A stretch of DNA of 64,000 bases from Bryopsis sp. KO-2023. Lineage: Eukaryota; Chlorophyta; Ulvophyceae; Bryopsidales; Bryopsidaceae. The stretch lies in the NCBI GenBank assembly GCA_030272585.1, contig BSYQ01000010.1:2170001-2234000 (forward strand). Direction: 5' to 3'. The first letter of the stretch is position 1. Each line of letters begins with the position of its first letter. This document shows positions 10,892 through 21,550 of the stretch, piece by piece. The notes beneath the pieces were generated by a model, which searched no databases, was not told the origin of the DNA, and saw only the letters and a program-made list of their open reading frames with translations. The position numbers and the translations under genes were made by a program.

Positions 10892-12765
10892 ATCATTTCA
10901 TATGCCATTCCAGGGAACAAGTGGAAATCAGACACAAAATTAACTGATCCGGACCGGAACTGTAACCGGTCCGCTCGTCCTGTAACCTGTTTCCTGGAAC
11001 CGTCTGCCATAACCAAAGTCCGTTGTTCGGGGAAAACCTTTACACCCACTTTCTCCACTACTTCCTTCGAAAGGTAATTTTCCCAACTGCCCGAATCGAC
11101 ATAAGCCACTACTGGCACGTCATTAATAAAAACCCTTATTTCAAACCCCGTAAAACGACTATTCTTGCCGGCCCCGCCGGTCTTAGCTAAAAAAGAAAAA
11201 TTGTCGGCCGTCGCAGAACCGGTCCGACTAAGTGCCTGCCCTAGCACTTCCCCATCCACCTCGGTAGCTCCTTGACCTTTCCCTGGTTCAAGTGATGCAT
11301 CACGCTCCGAGTGGTCCGATGGCCCCACGGGCTGTTCTTGCCCTTGACCGTCGGTGGCTCCTCTCAAGGGTCCCGTCCCTGGTGACCCGGTCCGCACATC
11401 TGCTGTATCTTGGGGACTGTCTTGCGGACTGGAGCTGTGTTTCGGTTCTTCCGGCTGGTCTTTCCAGCGTACTCTTTTTTCCCTTTGCCCTTGATCTCCC
11501 GGATCGCTGGCCTCATCACCACCCGTTTCCTGGTCCAAGGCTGGTGGTCCTGCGCCTCGGACCTTCAATTTACTGATCTCTTGGCGTCGGACAGTTTCGG
11601 ACAATATCGCACTCCATGGTTGCCTCCACAGAGATAACACGACATTTGTCCCCTGCCGCCGCCTCCTGGATTCCCTCTTCCGCCTTGTCGGCCTCCAGTG
11701 CCACGGCCTCTGCCTCGGCCTCCGCCTCCTCGGCCACGGCCACGGCCACGGCCTCGGTCTCCAATGGCTCCAAGTCGGTCCTCACGCGGTCCATCGCCAA
11801 TGCTGTTGACTCGGCTTCGTCGGTTCCATCTTGGTCTGCCTCCTTGGCCCCTGGCACCGGAATGTGGATGTAGGGTCCGGACACCGTCGAGTCGTTCAGC
11901 CATTTCAATCGCTTCCTGCACATCCCCTCGCACGAATCCAGCGATAGTGGTGCGAAGAGGGTCTCGTAACCCAGCGACGAACGTCGAAAACATTTCCGCC
12001 TCCGTCATATCCGGGATGCGAAAACAAATGTGCTGGAACCGGCGCACGTAGTCACGCACGGTCCCTCCCTGCTTGAGGCCACGTAGCTCGGTCCGGGCCC
12101 GTTCCGTCGAAGTCGTAGGCTCAAATTGGCGTCGTGCCTCCGTTGCCCACTCTTGCCAATCAGCGAAGGGTTGGCGTCTCCCCTCAGCCATGCGAAGCTC
12201 CTGCAAGTTCATCCAACGCGAGGCCGCTCCTCCATCGTGGGCCGACAGCACTCGGATCCACTGGACCTCAGGGACATCTTGGGCCCGCAACCACCTGCCC
12301 ATCTGCATAACCCACTCGGTGACGGACACATCGTGGTCACCGGTGTAGGGTTTGGGCATCTGCAACTTCAAGTGGCGCAGAGGGTTGCGTCCATCCGGTG
12401 GGTTTGGTGCGCCTGGTCCTGGTGGTCCTCCCGGACCTCCTGGTCCGCCTGGTCCACCTGGTCCTGGTCCACCTGGTCCACCCGGTCCTCCTGGCCCTCC
12501 TGGTCCTCCTGGTCCATTGGGTCCTCCTGGCCCTCCTGGTCGCCTCGATCCGTCTGGTCCATCATCATCGTCATCGCCTCCACCGCCTCCGCCGCCTCCC
12601 GCTGGGTGCGTCCCTTGTCGCCGGTTCATCTGTCCAGTTGGGTCTTGTTGGCCCACTGATGCGTATGATCCCATCCCAGCGAATGGGTCCGATCCGGAGT
12701 TGAACCCTCCCCGACCACTCGTCTGCTGCATGGCTCCTGGTGGCACTTGTGCTGCGGGCCATGGT
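10892..12765 (-). pseudogene. Retroelement gag (CCHC) and protease, middle part
   Basis: Minus strand. The gag frame (12757 down to 11565) runs through a Gly/Pro-rich linker, a Ty3-type capsid region (WVMQMGRWLRAQDVPEVQWI, RVLSAHDGGAASRWM) and an RG-rich stretch to a zinc knuckle CYLCGGNHGVRYC. Protease lies in a second frame (11640 down to 10892) that overlaps the gag end by 76 bp and is offset by -1, as in many Ty3-type elements. It has the active-site motif AYVDSGSWENYL. The protease is broken at 10891 by the hAT and resumes at 6103. On the 5' side, gag is broken by the 465-bp element at 12766-13230. Both breaks are clean insertions, and the frame is continuous across each target site. Confidence 0.8.
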
Positions 12766-13238
12766 CAGAGATAGGACTTTACGGTTACGGTCACCGTAAC
12801 CGGACCGTAACCACCGTAACCGGACCGTAACCGGAGTACAATTTTCGTCAGAAAATCGTACTTTTACGGCCGTAACCGTAGCACCGTACCACTCCGTACC
12901 GCTCCGTACCGGACCGTAACGACCGTAACGGCCGTAACAACCGTAAACCGTAGAAAGTGACCCCCGCAGGGTCCCGCGATTCCAAAGGAACCCAGGGGGA
13001 TTCGAACCCGCGACCCTACTGACTGCAGCCTAACGCTTTAGCACTGAACCACGCTACTTCACGGTGATTTAGGGCCTACCGTAGTTATACCGTACCTGTT
13101 CCGTACCGTAAAAACAACATATTACTCCGGTTACGGTACGGAGTTACGGCCGTAGTACGGTGACCGTAACCCGACCGTAACCGGACCGGACCGGAGTCGG
13201 ACCAAAAATTTGGCCCAAGTCCTATCTCTGGCCATGGT
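12758..13238. mobile_element. Non-autonomous hAT derivative (MITE), 465 bp, 8-bp TSD
   Basis: Element 12766-13230, flanked by perfect 8-bp duplications GCCATGGT (12758-12765 and 13231-13238). Its 14-bp terminal repeats CAGAGATAGGACTT match the full hAT at 6104-10883, and its right 100 bp is almost identical to that element's right end. It has no transposase and is presumably mobilised in trans. It interrupts the gag ORF of the minus-strand retroelement. Its centre contains a tRNA-like sequence. Confidence 0.93.
12985..13062 (-). tRNA. tRNA-like sequence (pseudo-tRNA or SINE head) inside the MITE
   Basis: On the minus strand there is an A-box-like TGGTTCAGTGC (13041-13051) and a perfect B-box GGTTCGAATCC (12998-13008) about 35 bp apart, the layout of an internal RNA polymerase III promoter. 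The T-arm can form with one mismatch. The anticodon stem is poor, although the loop could present GCA. I read it as a decayed tRNA or tRNA-derived SINE fragment captured by the transposon, not a working tRNA gene. Confidence 0.55.
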
Positions 13239-14218
13239 CTGCCTTGGTCGGTAGTTTGGTCTCGAATAACGGGACCTGGCCTGCGGTTCAACCTGGGTCC
13301 TGGGTCGGCGGTTCCTCTGGGGGGTAGGAGCACAGGTAAAGGTGCGGCGTTGACGTCCATAGGTGATACCAGCGGTGCTTGAGATTGCCCTGACGAAGTG
13401 GCTACTGTTGGTGGCACGGCCGGTACACCGGTCAGCCCTGTCGTGACCACGGGTACCAAAGGTGGAGCCGTTGGTGCCTGGACCGTCTGCGTTCCAACGT
13501 ACACGGGAACGTGTTGTGGTCCTGTGGGCACCTGCTTGGACCATAGCTTGACGAGTTCTTCCACGTTGGGTTTGGCTTCTGTCTCGCGCCAAAGTCGGTC
13601 CTTGTCCTTCTCCAACTCCTTGGTAACCACGTCGAGTGTAGCTACAGCGACCTTGTTGTCGTTGAGCTGATGTGTGAGATACTCGGTCCTGGCCCCAAGG
13701 TTCTTGACATCGTCTTCTGCCTTGGCGGCCAAACGGTCCTGGCTCAGTTGGAGACGGCGCTCCAGTTCCGCGGTGAGCTGTCCATACTCTTGGCGTTGTG
13801 CCTCCAATCTCTCGGCGAGACCCGCGACCTGTTGATCTACGAGGGCCGCCTGCCGTTCTTCGGCTTCTCTCCTCTGGGCCTCGAGACGGTAGTCGAGATC
13901 TTCGGCTTGCTGTTCCAACAAAGCGGCTGCGTGCTCCTGTTGCTGCTGTAGCTGGCCCCGGACCTCTTCGAGGGCCGCCTGTAGGTTGGCCACGGTCCGG
14001 TCCGCCCATTGACCCGCGTCCACCTCCAGCTGGTTCATGCGTACGTCGGCTTCGTTGTTCTCGACGTGAACCTGCTGTACGTGCTGGTAGTTCTGCTGCA
14101 CGAACATTGGTCCTTGGACCGGTGGTGGAGGGTCGTCTTCGGTCCCCAAACTCATCTCGTCTCCCTCGTCCACATGGTCGGGATAGGCTGGGGCTTCCTC
14201 GTACGGGATAAGGTCCAT
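13239..14218 (-). pseudogene. Retroelement gag N-terminal part with coiled coil
   Basis: Minus-strand frame starting MDLIPYEEAPAYPDHVDEGD. A long Gln/Glu-rich coiled coil (VANLQAALEEVRGQLQQQQE and AQRREAEERQAALVDQQVAG) is followed by a Pro/Val-rich linker. The frame breaks at the target duplication of the 465-bp hAT derivative and continues in register at 12757. It overlaps the upstream small ORF (14152-14577) by 67 bp in another frame. Confidence 0.7.
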
Positions 14219-14577
14219 GCCTGGCGCCTAGCGGTCTCTCTGGCTGCAGCTCTGGCTCGTTGACCCTCGAGTACCTCCAGATACAAGGCCTGGAAATCGG
14301 GGTCGTTCCTCTGTTCCTCCGTGAACACGGAGTCACAGGATCCCACGCTCTCCAAATCTTCGTCTCGCGGTCCACGCGGTACAGGTATGTCGGCCAAGCT
14401 GGGTCCGGAAACAAAAGTCAGAGGTGTGCCACGATAACTTGTTGGGTAGTCCACCTGAAACGCGTTCCAATGCGCGACGGTAGCTGGAGCGGGAACGATA
14501 GGTGCTGCGGACACTGGCACTTGGAACTCCGAGCCAGTGGATGCGTCGGTCAGGTTCGAAGGTGTCGAAGGGTACAT
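14152..14577 (-). CDS. Small ORF upstream of gag, 141 aa
   Basis: First ORF (MYPSTPSNLTDASTGSEF) after the PBS-like site at 14619-14630 on the minus strand. It ends in a different frame inside the start of the coiled-coil gag ORF. It could be the true gag start joined by frameshift, or a separate leader ORF. No domain recognised. Confidence 0.45.
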   Translation of the reverse strand: MYPSTPSNLTDASTGSEFQVPVSAAPIVPAPATVAHWNAFQVDYPTSYRGTPLTFVSGPSLADIPVPRGPRDEDLESVGSCDSVFTEEQRNDPDFQALYLEVLEGQRARAAARETARRQAWTLSRTRKPQPIPTMWTRETR

Positions 14578-14618
14578 ATAGATCTCCTTGGTGATGCGGT
14601 TCGCGAGTCCGGGAACTC

Positions 14619-14630
14619 GCTCCGAAACCA
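14619..14630 (-). other. Primer-binding-site-like motif TGGTTTCGGAGC
   Basis: It lies 42 bp upstream of the first ORF of the gag-protease element. The preceding minus-strand sequence (about 14631-14735, starting TGTTCTAGA and ending ATCA) may be its 5' LTR. I found no matching 3' LTR: the candidate at about 5675-5815 shares only the starting TGTTCTAGA and a CTTTCCCGTG near its end. Confidence 0.5.
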
Positions 14631-14749
14631 GTTGATAAAAACACGGGAAAGTATCGAGTAGTGGTAGACGTTACGTCTAGAACCACGGAAACACGGATAA
14701 GAGTCTTTGCTTACAAGCTTACTCTAGAACATTGTTACCTCGGTCCGGA

Positions 14750-15010
14750 TCCAATAAATATGGGGCCGGACCGACAACCTGGCAAAAGGAACGGTTGAGA
14801 GCTGTCGGACCCAGCGTCCACTGGACCGACAGATCCAGACCAAATCCTTCTCAGGACCGTTGGTTGGATTGTGTGGACACAGTAACTGCCACCGTGTCCA
14901 CCTCTCACTTGGGTCAGTCGGACTGTACCGCTGGACCGGCTCTGGTACCGAACCAGGCACTGATTACCGGACCAGGCTGATCCAGTCCGACTGGATCGAC
15001 TTAGGTGAAT
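14750..15010. other. Intervening sequence, no gene seen
   Basis: Rich in GGTCCGG/CCGGACC words. Open frames on both strands lack recognisable protein features. It separates the minus-strand gag element from the plus-strand DIRS-like element. Confidence 0.4.
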
Positions 15011-15260
15011 GTGTACTCGTTCCAGAGTCCACATTCGTATCACGGGATACTTAAGAAGTTCGCTGGAACGGCGGAGATCGCGGAAGGATTGGAGGAGTTG
15101 TGTCTTGCTCCAGGAAGTGATCCGCCACGGGCGGCTTTGAATCCAGTAGAGGTACCGGCGGCGACAATTTTTGGGCAGTATTTCGACGAGTTGGACACAG
15201 CAGCGGGTGCTAGAGTTGGTGCTGCGCTTGGTGTGAGGTCCGGGTTTTTTGCGGAGTTTA

Positions 15261-15669
15261 GCTCGTGGGCAGTCATGGGCTGCACAGGACAGACCCCTGT
15301 CCTGTGCATCGCATAGGACAGGGTTCTGTGCGGGTTCTGTGCACCCTGTGCTGTCCTGTCCTGTTTTTCGAAAATCCAGGACAGACGTGCACAGGGTCAG
15401 ATCTGTGCTGCACAGGCGCACAGACTGCACAGCACAGCACAGACTCTGCACAGACTCTGCACAGACTCTGCACAGACTCTGCACAGACTCTGCACAGAAC
15501 TGCACAGACTCTGCACAGAAGTTGCACAGACCCTGCACAGACCCGGTCTGTGCTGTGCTGTGCAGGTCTGTGCACCTGTGCAGCACAGGTCCAACCCTGT
15601 GCACAGAACAGACAGTCTGTTCTGTCCTGTCCTGTGCACAGGGGTCTCAGCCCATGTATGCTCGTGGGC
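15261..15669. mobile_element. Foldback element copy 1 with 10-bp TSD
   Basis: Element 15271-15659 (389 bp) between direct 10-bp repeats GCTCGTGGGC (15261-15270 and 15660-15669). Ends are inverted (CATGGGCTG and CAGCCCATG), and the two halves are made of CACAGG/CCTGTG words that are largely complementary, so the whole can fold on itself. The centre has about nine tandem CTGCACAGA-type units. There is no coding capacity. A 10-bp duplication suggests mobilisation by a Mutator-type transposase (inference). It interrupts the gag region of the DIRS-like element; removing it joins the same reading frame. Confidence 0.85.
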
Positions 15670-16219
15670 GCCAGTTGTGGCTTTTGCGTTTGATTGGTTT
15701 GTGCTCTTTGCGCAATTTACGGCGCATTCTGATCAAGGGGACGCAGTGGTAGAAGGCTTTGGAGCTATTTGTGTCTTCGTTTGCGCCGATTTTGGAGTTA
15801 GCCGCAAATACGTTGGAGGTACACCGTTTACACGCAGATCACGTGAATACACCTTTGTCGGAAGCGTTCCGGGCTGTGTCTACGTCGGTTAAGTTAGCAG
15901 CATCGTCGGGGCGCTTTGTCGGAGACACTGCGCAAGCTATGCTGAAGTCTCTGAGGGACCAACAACAGAAAGCTGTTTTTAAGAAACAAGCGGAGGGCTC
16001 GTCGCGGAGCGGCGGGTTCAGGGGAGATTCTTCAGGTGGATATTTTGGTGGTCGAGCTGGTTTTCGTCAGCAGTCGCAGCGCGGTAGAGGTCGTGCGAAT
16101 CCGAACCTTCAACCTTTGGGTAATAGGGGTGGAGCTTATTGTCAAAACCAAGGCTTCTAAGGCAGCTTTGGAGATTGCGCAGGCATTGCAGGAGTTGCGT
16201 ATGCAGGAGTTGAGGCAGG

Positions 16220-17473
16220 GTGAGGATGGTGCACAAGGCAGTCACTCGGAGAATTCACTCGCGGAATTTTCAGTTCAACAAGATTCGGGGGGCTCTCAAG
16301 GCGTGGCGCGAGACAGGGGCCAACCAGACGGTACTCTCATGGCTCAATCAGGGAGTGGTCCCGAACTGGATTTCGTCCGAGCCGCCGAAGTTCCATCATG
16401 GCAACTCGCGTATTCCAACAGCCTTGAAAGACGCTTGGAACGTGTTGAAGGAGCGTTATTTACGGTGCGGGGCGATGAGGGAGGCGCGTTGCAAGGATTA
16501 CGTGTCTCGCGCTTTCCTGGTCGAAAAGAAGGTAGACGACGTCGTGGTCGGCCACAGGCTGTGCGTCGATCTTCGTTTTGTGAACTCCTTTTGCCGCAAG
16601 TTATCGGTAAAATACGAGACTCTCCGTTCCTTTCTCCCTCGTCTGCAACCGCAGGATTGGATCGTGGCCTGGGATTTGGAGGACGCTTATTTCAACATCA
16701 GGTTTCGGGAATCGGAGGTCCGGTTTTTTTGTGCGACGATAGAAGGAGTGACGTACGAGTTCCCGGCACTGATGTACGGATTCGTGAATGGCAATTTTCA
16801 CGAAGGTGATGAGAGCGGTGGTCTCCTTCTTAAGGGCGCCCAGGATGTCGAGGTGGATATGTCCGACGTCCCCAGGATTGAAGAGGTATTGGATGACCAA
16901 CCCACCAGAACGCTGTCGCCTGACCTGGACGATTTTGCGGGCGCAATGAACAGCGAGTCGGTGGCGAACGAATTGGGCGAATTGATTCGTGGCATTCTGG
17001 TGGATCTTCAGTTGCGTTGGAAGGCCAAGAAGTGCCAGTGGAAGGCGGTGCAGCAATTTCGTCATTTGGGCCTTCTGGTCGATACGGCCCAGGGCCTGGT
17101 GATTGCGCCGTCGGAGAAGATTGCGCGGATCCACGGGGAGGCGCGAGTTTTGAAGGAGATGCGCAAGGTATCCATAAGAAGGTTGGCGCGATTTGCGGGT
17201 TGGTGTCAGAGCCTGGGTCTGGCGATTCCGTTGGCGCGCTACCACCTCAGGAGCTTATTTTGGGATATGACCTTGGGAGCGACTTGGGCGTCGCTAAACG
17301 AGTTGTCGTCGGAGACGAAGGAGGATCTGGCAGTGTGGAGTGTGATGAACGAACGTCACACATCGTCGGTTTACTGGAAGGTCCCAGCGACGATCAGTCT
17401 GTATACAGATGCGTCAATGAGTGGTTGGGGGTCCCACCTGGTGGATCCGGTTTCGACCCAAAACTTGAATTGA
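16220..17473 (+). pseudogene. DIRS-like reverse transcriptase with start of RNase H
   Basis: The frame reads through VVPNWISSEPPKFHHGN, DYVSRAFLVEKK, the first catalytic block VAWDLEDAYFNI, the YxDD-equivalent PDLDDFAG (16921-16938, with Leu for Tyr and Phe after the Asp pair) and a thumb resembling DIRS/Ngaro elements (IRRLARFAGWCQSLGLAIPL). RNase H starts with the DIRS-style motif LYTDASMSGWGSHL and is cut off about 8 residues later. The palm between FVNG and LDD also looks altered compared with working elements. I treat it as a 3'-truncated relic. Confidence 0.7.
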
Positions 17474-19985
17474 ATTTGAAAACAATTTTTTTTTTATTTC
17501 TTTAAAAAAATATTTTGGGGACATTTGAGAAAAGAGGAAAAAAAACAAAAAACAGAAAGGGGGATGGTGAGAGGATAGGAAAAAAAAGGGGGGGAGGGGA
17601 TGTAGTAAAGGGGAAAAAAAAACTGCAATGGGATGCAATGGTAAAAAAAAAATAAAAAATGAAATTATATTGGTTTGGGTCTGTTACAGCAATAGTTCAG
17701 CAATCTGTCTATCTATATATATATATATATGTGTGTGTGTGTTTTTTTTAAGATGTTTTGTGTATTTCTCTTGGTCAGGGAATGGGATGGAAAATTAAAA
17801 AGAATTATTAGAAAAGAGAAAAAAAAACATGGAGACAGGAGGTATTGAAAGAATTGTTCATGAGAAATTTTGATTTTTATCAGCCTAGGGGACAGATATA
17901 TTTTTTTTATTCGTTTTCTTTTTTCAACTTTTTTTTTTTTTTTCTTGGATCTCCACAGAAAAGAGGGGAAAAAAGAAACGATAGAAAGAAAAAGACTGTA
18001 TCCTTGCAATTTTTCTTTTTTCATTTTTGGGGTTGGGTGGGCAAAAGTTAAGAAACTCAATGGGGAGGAGAAGTGGCAAAGAATTCTGGAATTACATCAG
18101 GTGCTTTTTTTTTTTCTGAATGGAGAAACAGAGAAAGGATGAAAAAAGAACTTGAGTGGAAATACCCAATTACAGCAGGGCACGATGGATGAAACATTGT
18201 AAATGGAGGAATTAACATCTTGCTGTCAAACATGATGAAAGAATTTTGAAAAATTTGTAGGGGAATAACGAAAGCAAGATTTTGAGAAAGAGATGGGAGA
18301 ACCTGTTCGTTTTAAACCTTTTTCCCTAGGCCCCTTTTTTTTGTAACGTTTTTTGAAATTTTTGCTGGGTGGTAAGGCAAAAAAAAAAATAGAAGAAGAG
18401 ACATTCGGAGACGAAACCCCGTCTTGCTTTTTCTATTAAAAAAGAAATTGTATATGGATATATATCTTGGTTTCCCTTTTTTTGGTTTTGGTTTTATGGA
18501 ATGGAGAAAAAAAATGGGTTTGATTAGGCCCAAAACATGAAGCGATGTTTTTTTATTTTTTTTTTAACCTTTTTTTTTCTTAGAAGAGGAAAAGGGATGT
18601 GTTTTTTTTGTAATCATCATGGTGCGCTGTGTAATTGGATTTTGCATCTATGAACAAACGGGGGTGGGGGAAAAAAAAAACAGAAAGAAGGAAAGAGGCA
18701 AAGATTTGCAAGGAAAGAAAAGGAAAAAAAAACTAAAAACGTGGGGACTAAAAATAGCTGCAAGAAATCAAAATTGATGCTGTTCTCCCCTTAGCCAGGA
18801 GTTGATTATTAAAAGAAGGGAAAAAATAGGGGCAGAGAATAATTAATAATGTGGATGTGTGTGTGTGTGCGAAGAGGAGACAGGAGGCAAAAAAAGAAGA
18901 AGAAGAAGAAGAGTGCAAGAGAATGAGGATCCGAAAAATTCTGTTGAAAAATGAGGGGAAAAAAAAAAATAACCCTCACAGTCAGAATAAAAACTTTCTG
19001 CAACATTCGATATATTTTGCTAGGTCTTCCTAGTTTATTCTTTTTTTTTTGGGAGGGGGGAAAGGAGGGTGTTCGCTAATAGAAGAAAGTCGAAGAATTT
19101 CTTAATTTTTTAAATAAATTAGGTCGAAAAAATAATAAAATCAGAGGTTTGGGGGGGGGGGGGGGGGTTAAGGGGGGAAGCAGAATTGTTTTTCCCTTTT
19201 TTTTAACCAAATGAGTCCAAGGATAAGGGGGGAAAATATAGAGAAGAAAAAAAATCCCAAAATCATCTTCATTTCACAACATGTTTAGTCTTTCGTTTTA
19301 TTTTTTTCCAAACACTTTCGAGGATATATTGTTGGCATTGAAAATAGCACACTTGGATCTCAAAAAGAAAAAAAGAAAGGGAGGGGGTTTTTTAGACGAG
19401 GTTGGGCTTTCGGGGAATAAATACACTTGTGTGGAGAAGAAAAATAAAACTATAGAATTTGGTCAGTGGGCATTCTTCACAATCTGGAGATGTAAATGAC
19501 TCTTGCTTCCCTAGATTTTGCTCAAAAAAAAAAAAAATCTGAAAACTCAATGCTAGTGAGTACACAAGTCCTTGTTTTTCCAACATTTATGCAAAAATAG
19601 AATGCCGGTATATGACTGATGATTTTCAAGTTGTTTCACAGGTGAAATGACATTAAAAAAACGATATCGAGTCCTTACTGTCAAAATAATGTATTTTACA
19701 CAAAATATATCCTTCATATGTCTGTCATATGTCAGACAACAGCACTCTGAAATGCTCACACTGAAAGTAGAAGTGTTGTCTTGAAATGCCTATTCTATAT
19801 CCCTGTTGGATTGTTGGATCCCTGTCTGACTGAAGAGCAACAAAAATTCGTCCCCACGCAAAAGAGGTTGAGAATATGTGACTGGCAAAAAACCATTTCG
19901 CCACATCAAAAAAATTATAGAATAGAAGCCTGGGCTTCTGCGGAGTGATCTATTAACTAAAACTTGGAACCAAAACTTCATTGCA
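17474..19985. other. AT-rich intergenic DNA with homopolymers
   Basis: About 2.5 kb dominated by A and T runs, short (TA)n and (TG)n repeats near 17715-17745, a GT run near 18855 and an 18-bp G run near 19151. Frames here are low-complexity Lys/Phe-rich shadows. No exon, RNA gene or element end could be supported. Confidence 0.6.
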
Positions 19986-20046
19986 AGGAGCCCTGCACAC
20001 TCTCACAAAGAATCAGTCGTCGTCCATTCTTCATCCTGTTGAGTTA

Positions 20047-20755
20047 TTAGTCACCCTCCACGTGTACAACAGCCGTCGACATATTCGGCAACGCAGGCAG
20101 CCCATACGGTGCACCCTCAAGAAGGCGGTCCATTGGAGCGAACTCCTTATGGTAGACCAACACAACCTCCTGGGCACCCACCGCATCTCGGAGGACTGAC
20201 ACCCCAGCAAATTCTTCGAGCAAATAGCGACAAGCCGTCGCCACCGCCTCCTCAGTTGCTTTCCAGCAAGCCTCGAGTCGTTTCCTGTACGTCGCGCCGG
20301 AATGCGTCGTTCGTTTCGTAAGCCATCTCGATCCTCTTTAATGCTGCAACGTAGGAGGGATTCGTCGATCCTCCTGTGACGTCGTCCCAAGCGCACTCCT
20401 TGCAGCGCACGTCGCCAGCGGCTGCGTTGCGTGCGAGTCTGTGCAGTTTCTTACTCCTAATCTTCGCACTGCGAATGGCGCGGTCTTTCGTGTAGCCAAG
20501 GGCTAAGTACGTCCAAACCGACGGCGCCTGTGGAACCAATGGGCGCACGGTCCACCCCTCGGAGAGTGTCGAAAGTATATACTGGAGCCTGCTGGTTACG
20601 TTCTTCTTGTTGTAATGCCCGTTTTTTGGCGACATCGCGAAAATGACCACACCGGAATTGACTGGACGCATAAACGAAAAGGCTTCTCGAGGTACATTTG
20701 TTTCGGGAGGAGCTCCTTCCGTTGTGGCGGCTGCGTGTTGATTATGTGCCCCCAT
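20047..20755 (-). pseudogene. Broken cyclodipeptide synthase-like copy (frameshift)
   Basis: Minus strand, a clear paralogue of the intact gene at 28690-29418. Reading starts at ATG 20753-20755 and keeps the N-terminal half, including the nucleophile motif (FAMSPKNG) and the TYLALGY block. Against the intact copy it lacks 11 nt near 20250, just after RGLLE, which throws the frame to an early TGA. The remaining part, with RYLLEE, VYHKEF and YGLPALP, follows in another frame to TAA. Catalytic codons survive on both sides of the lesion, so the break looks young. Upstream, CTCTTGCAG just before the start codon looks like an intron acceptor, as in the intact copy. Confidence 0.78.
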
Positions 20756-21550
20756 GGCAACAGCTGCAAGAGGCGGTGAAGCTGTTGAAAGTCGCGACTT
20801 TGGGAGGGTTGTGGGTTAGAATGGTGCTGTGCGGTCTGAATTCTTATGGTGTGAAAAGCCTGAAAGTGTCGACTCCCGCTCGGGATGTTTGACAGACTAA
20901 CGGGCTGTGCCGATATCCCCGAGGTAGCACCTCAACCCGCACCCACACTCGTGCTTCTGTGTCACACAACGAGGTTCTGGTTAATGTCCCCTCTCATCCA
21001 TCATCCCACACAGTGTTCCCAGACCCCAATTTACGTGTTTTCTATGAGGAAAGCTTGCCCCATATAACGGATCTGGTATTCGTTTTTCTTATGGGGAGAA
21101 GTTTGGTTGTTTTCCTTTCTTCTTCTTTTTAACCCTCCTTCGGTAGGTTGAATAAAAACAACTGTGCAGAACTGGAGCTTTCAGAAGGTTCCCCCAAAAA
21201 ACAATTGACGTTTTTTTTCGGATTTGAGGAGGGGGGGGGAAGAGGGTTCGAAGAAACTTTTGTTCGGTTCCACGAAAAAACCAAAGCAAGGGAAGATTTT
21301 CTGATTTCTTTATTTTTCAAATGATTTTCAAATCCAGCCAAGAAAATTGCACATTTTTAAATGTGCCGGATGCATTTTAAGTTTTCGTTTTGAATTCATA
21401 TTCATCATTGAACAAAATTTTCTCAATTTTCAAACATGCATGTTATTAGATTTTATGTAATCCTCCAAAACAATTATTTTCCTTTTTGTTCCCATCAGGA
21501 TCAATCCAGACCCTGGGATCTCTAGAATGCAGGCTTCAACATGACTGCCA
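20756..21550. other. Intergenic, no gene seen
   Basis: Contains mixed sequence upstream of the broken CDPS copy (a 5' exon may lie here) and an AT-rich part from about 21060. No supported exon. Confidence 0.4.

Larger units (their letters stand above)
15010..17473 (+). mobile_element. Degenerate, truncated DIRS-like retrotransposon
   Basis: Plus strand. Gag-like coding begins near 15010, is cut at 15270 by the foldback element, resumes at 15670, changes frame near 15760 and ends in an RG/SG-rich tail (GGYFGGRAGFRQQSQRGRGR, stop 16158-16160). A reverse transcriptase ORF follows and then the start of RNase H. The element stops abruptly near 17455 at AT-rich DNA. No tyrosine recombinase is present, so classification rests on the RT and RNase H style. 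It is not functional as it stands. Confidence 0.7.

Noticed and set aside
12352..12774. Collagen-like GPPGPP ORF on the plus strand
   Set aside because: Antisense of the Gly/Pro-rich gag linker; the minus frame carries capsid and zinc-knuckle features.
14631..14735. 14631-14735 and 5675-5815 as the LTR pair of the gag-protease element
   Set aside because: They share only a short start and a CTTTCCCGTG near the end, and the 3' one is followed by a PBS, which a 3' LTR should not be.
15265..15752. Cys/Ser/Gln-rich ORFs on both strands (LCRVCAESVQ repeats)
   Set aside because: Translation products of the CACAG/CTGTG foldback repeat; the same occurs at 21430-22030.
17713..18533. Lys/Phe-rich ORFs in the AT-rich block
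   Set aside because: Homopolymer translations without splice signals or domain features.
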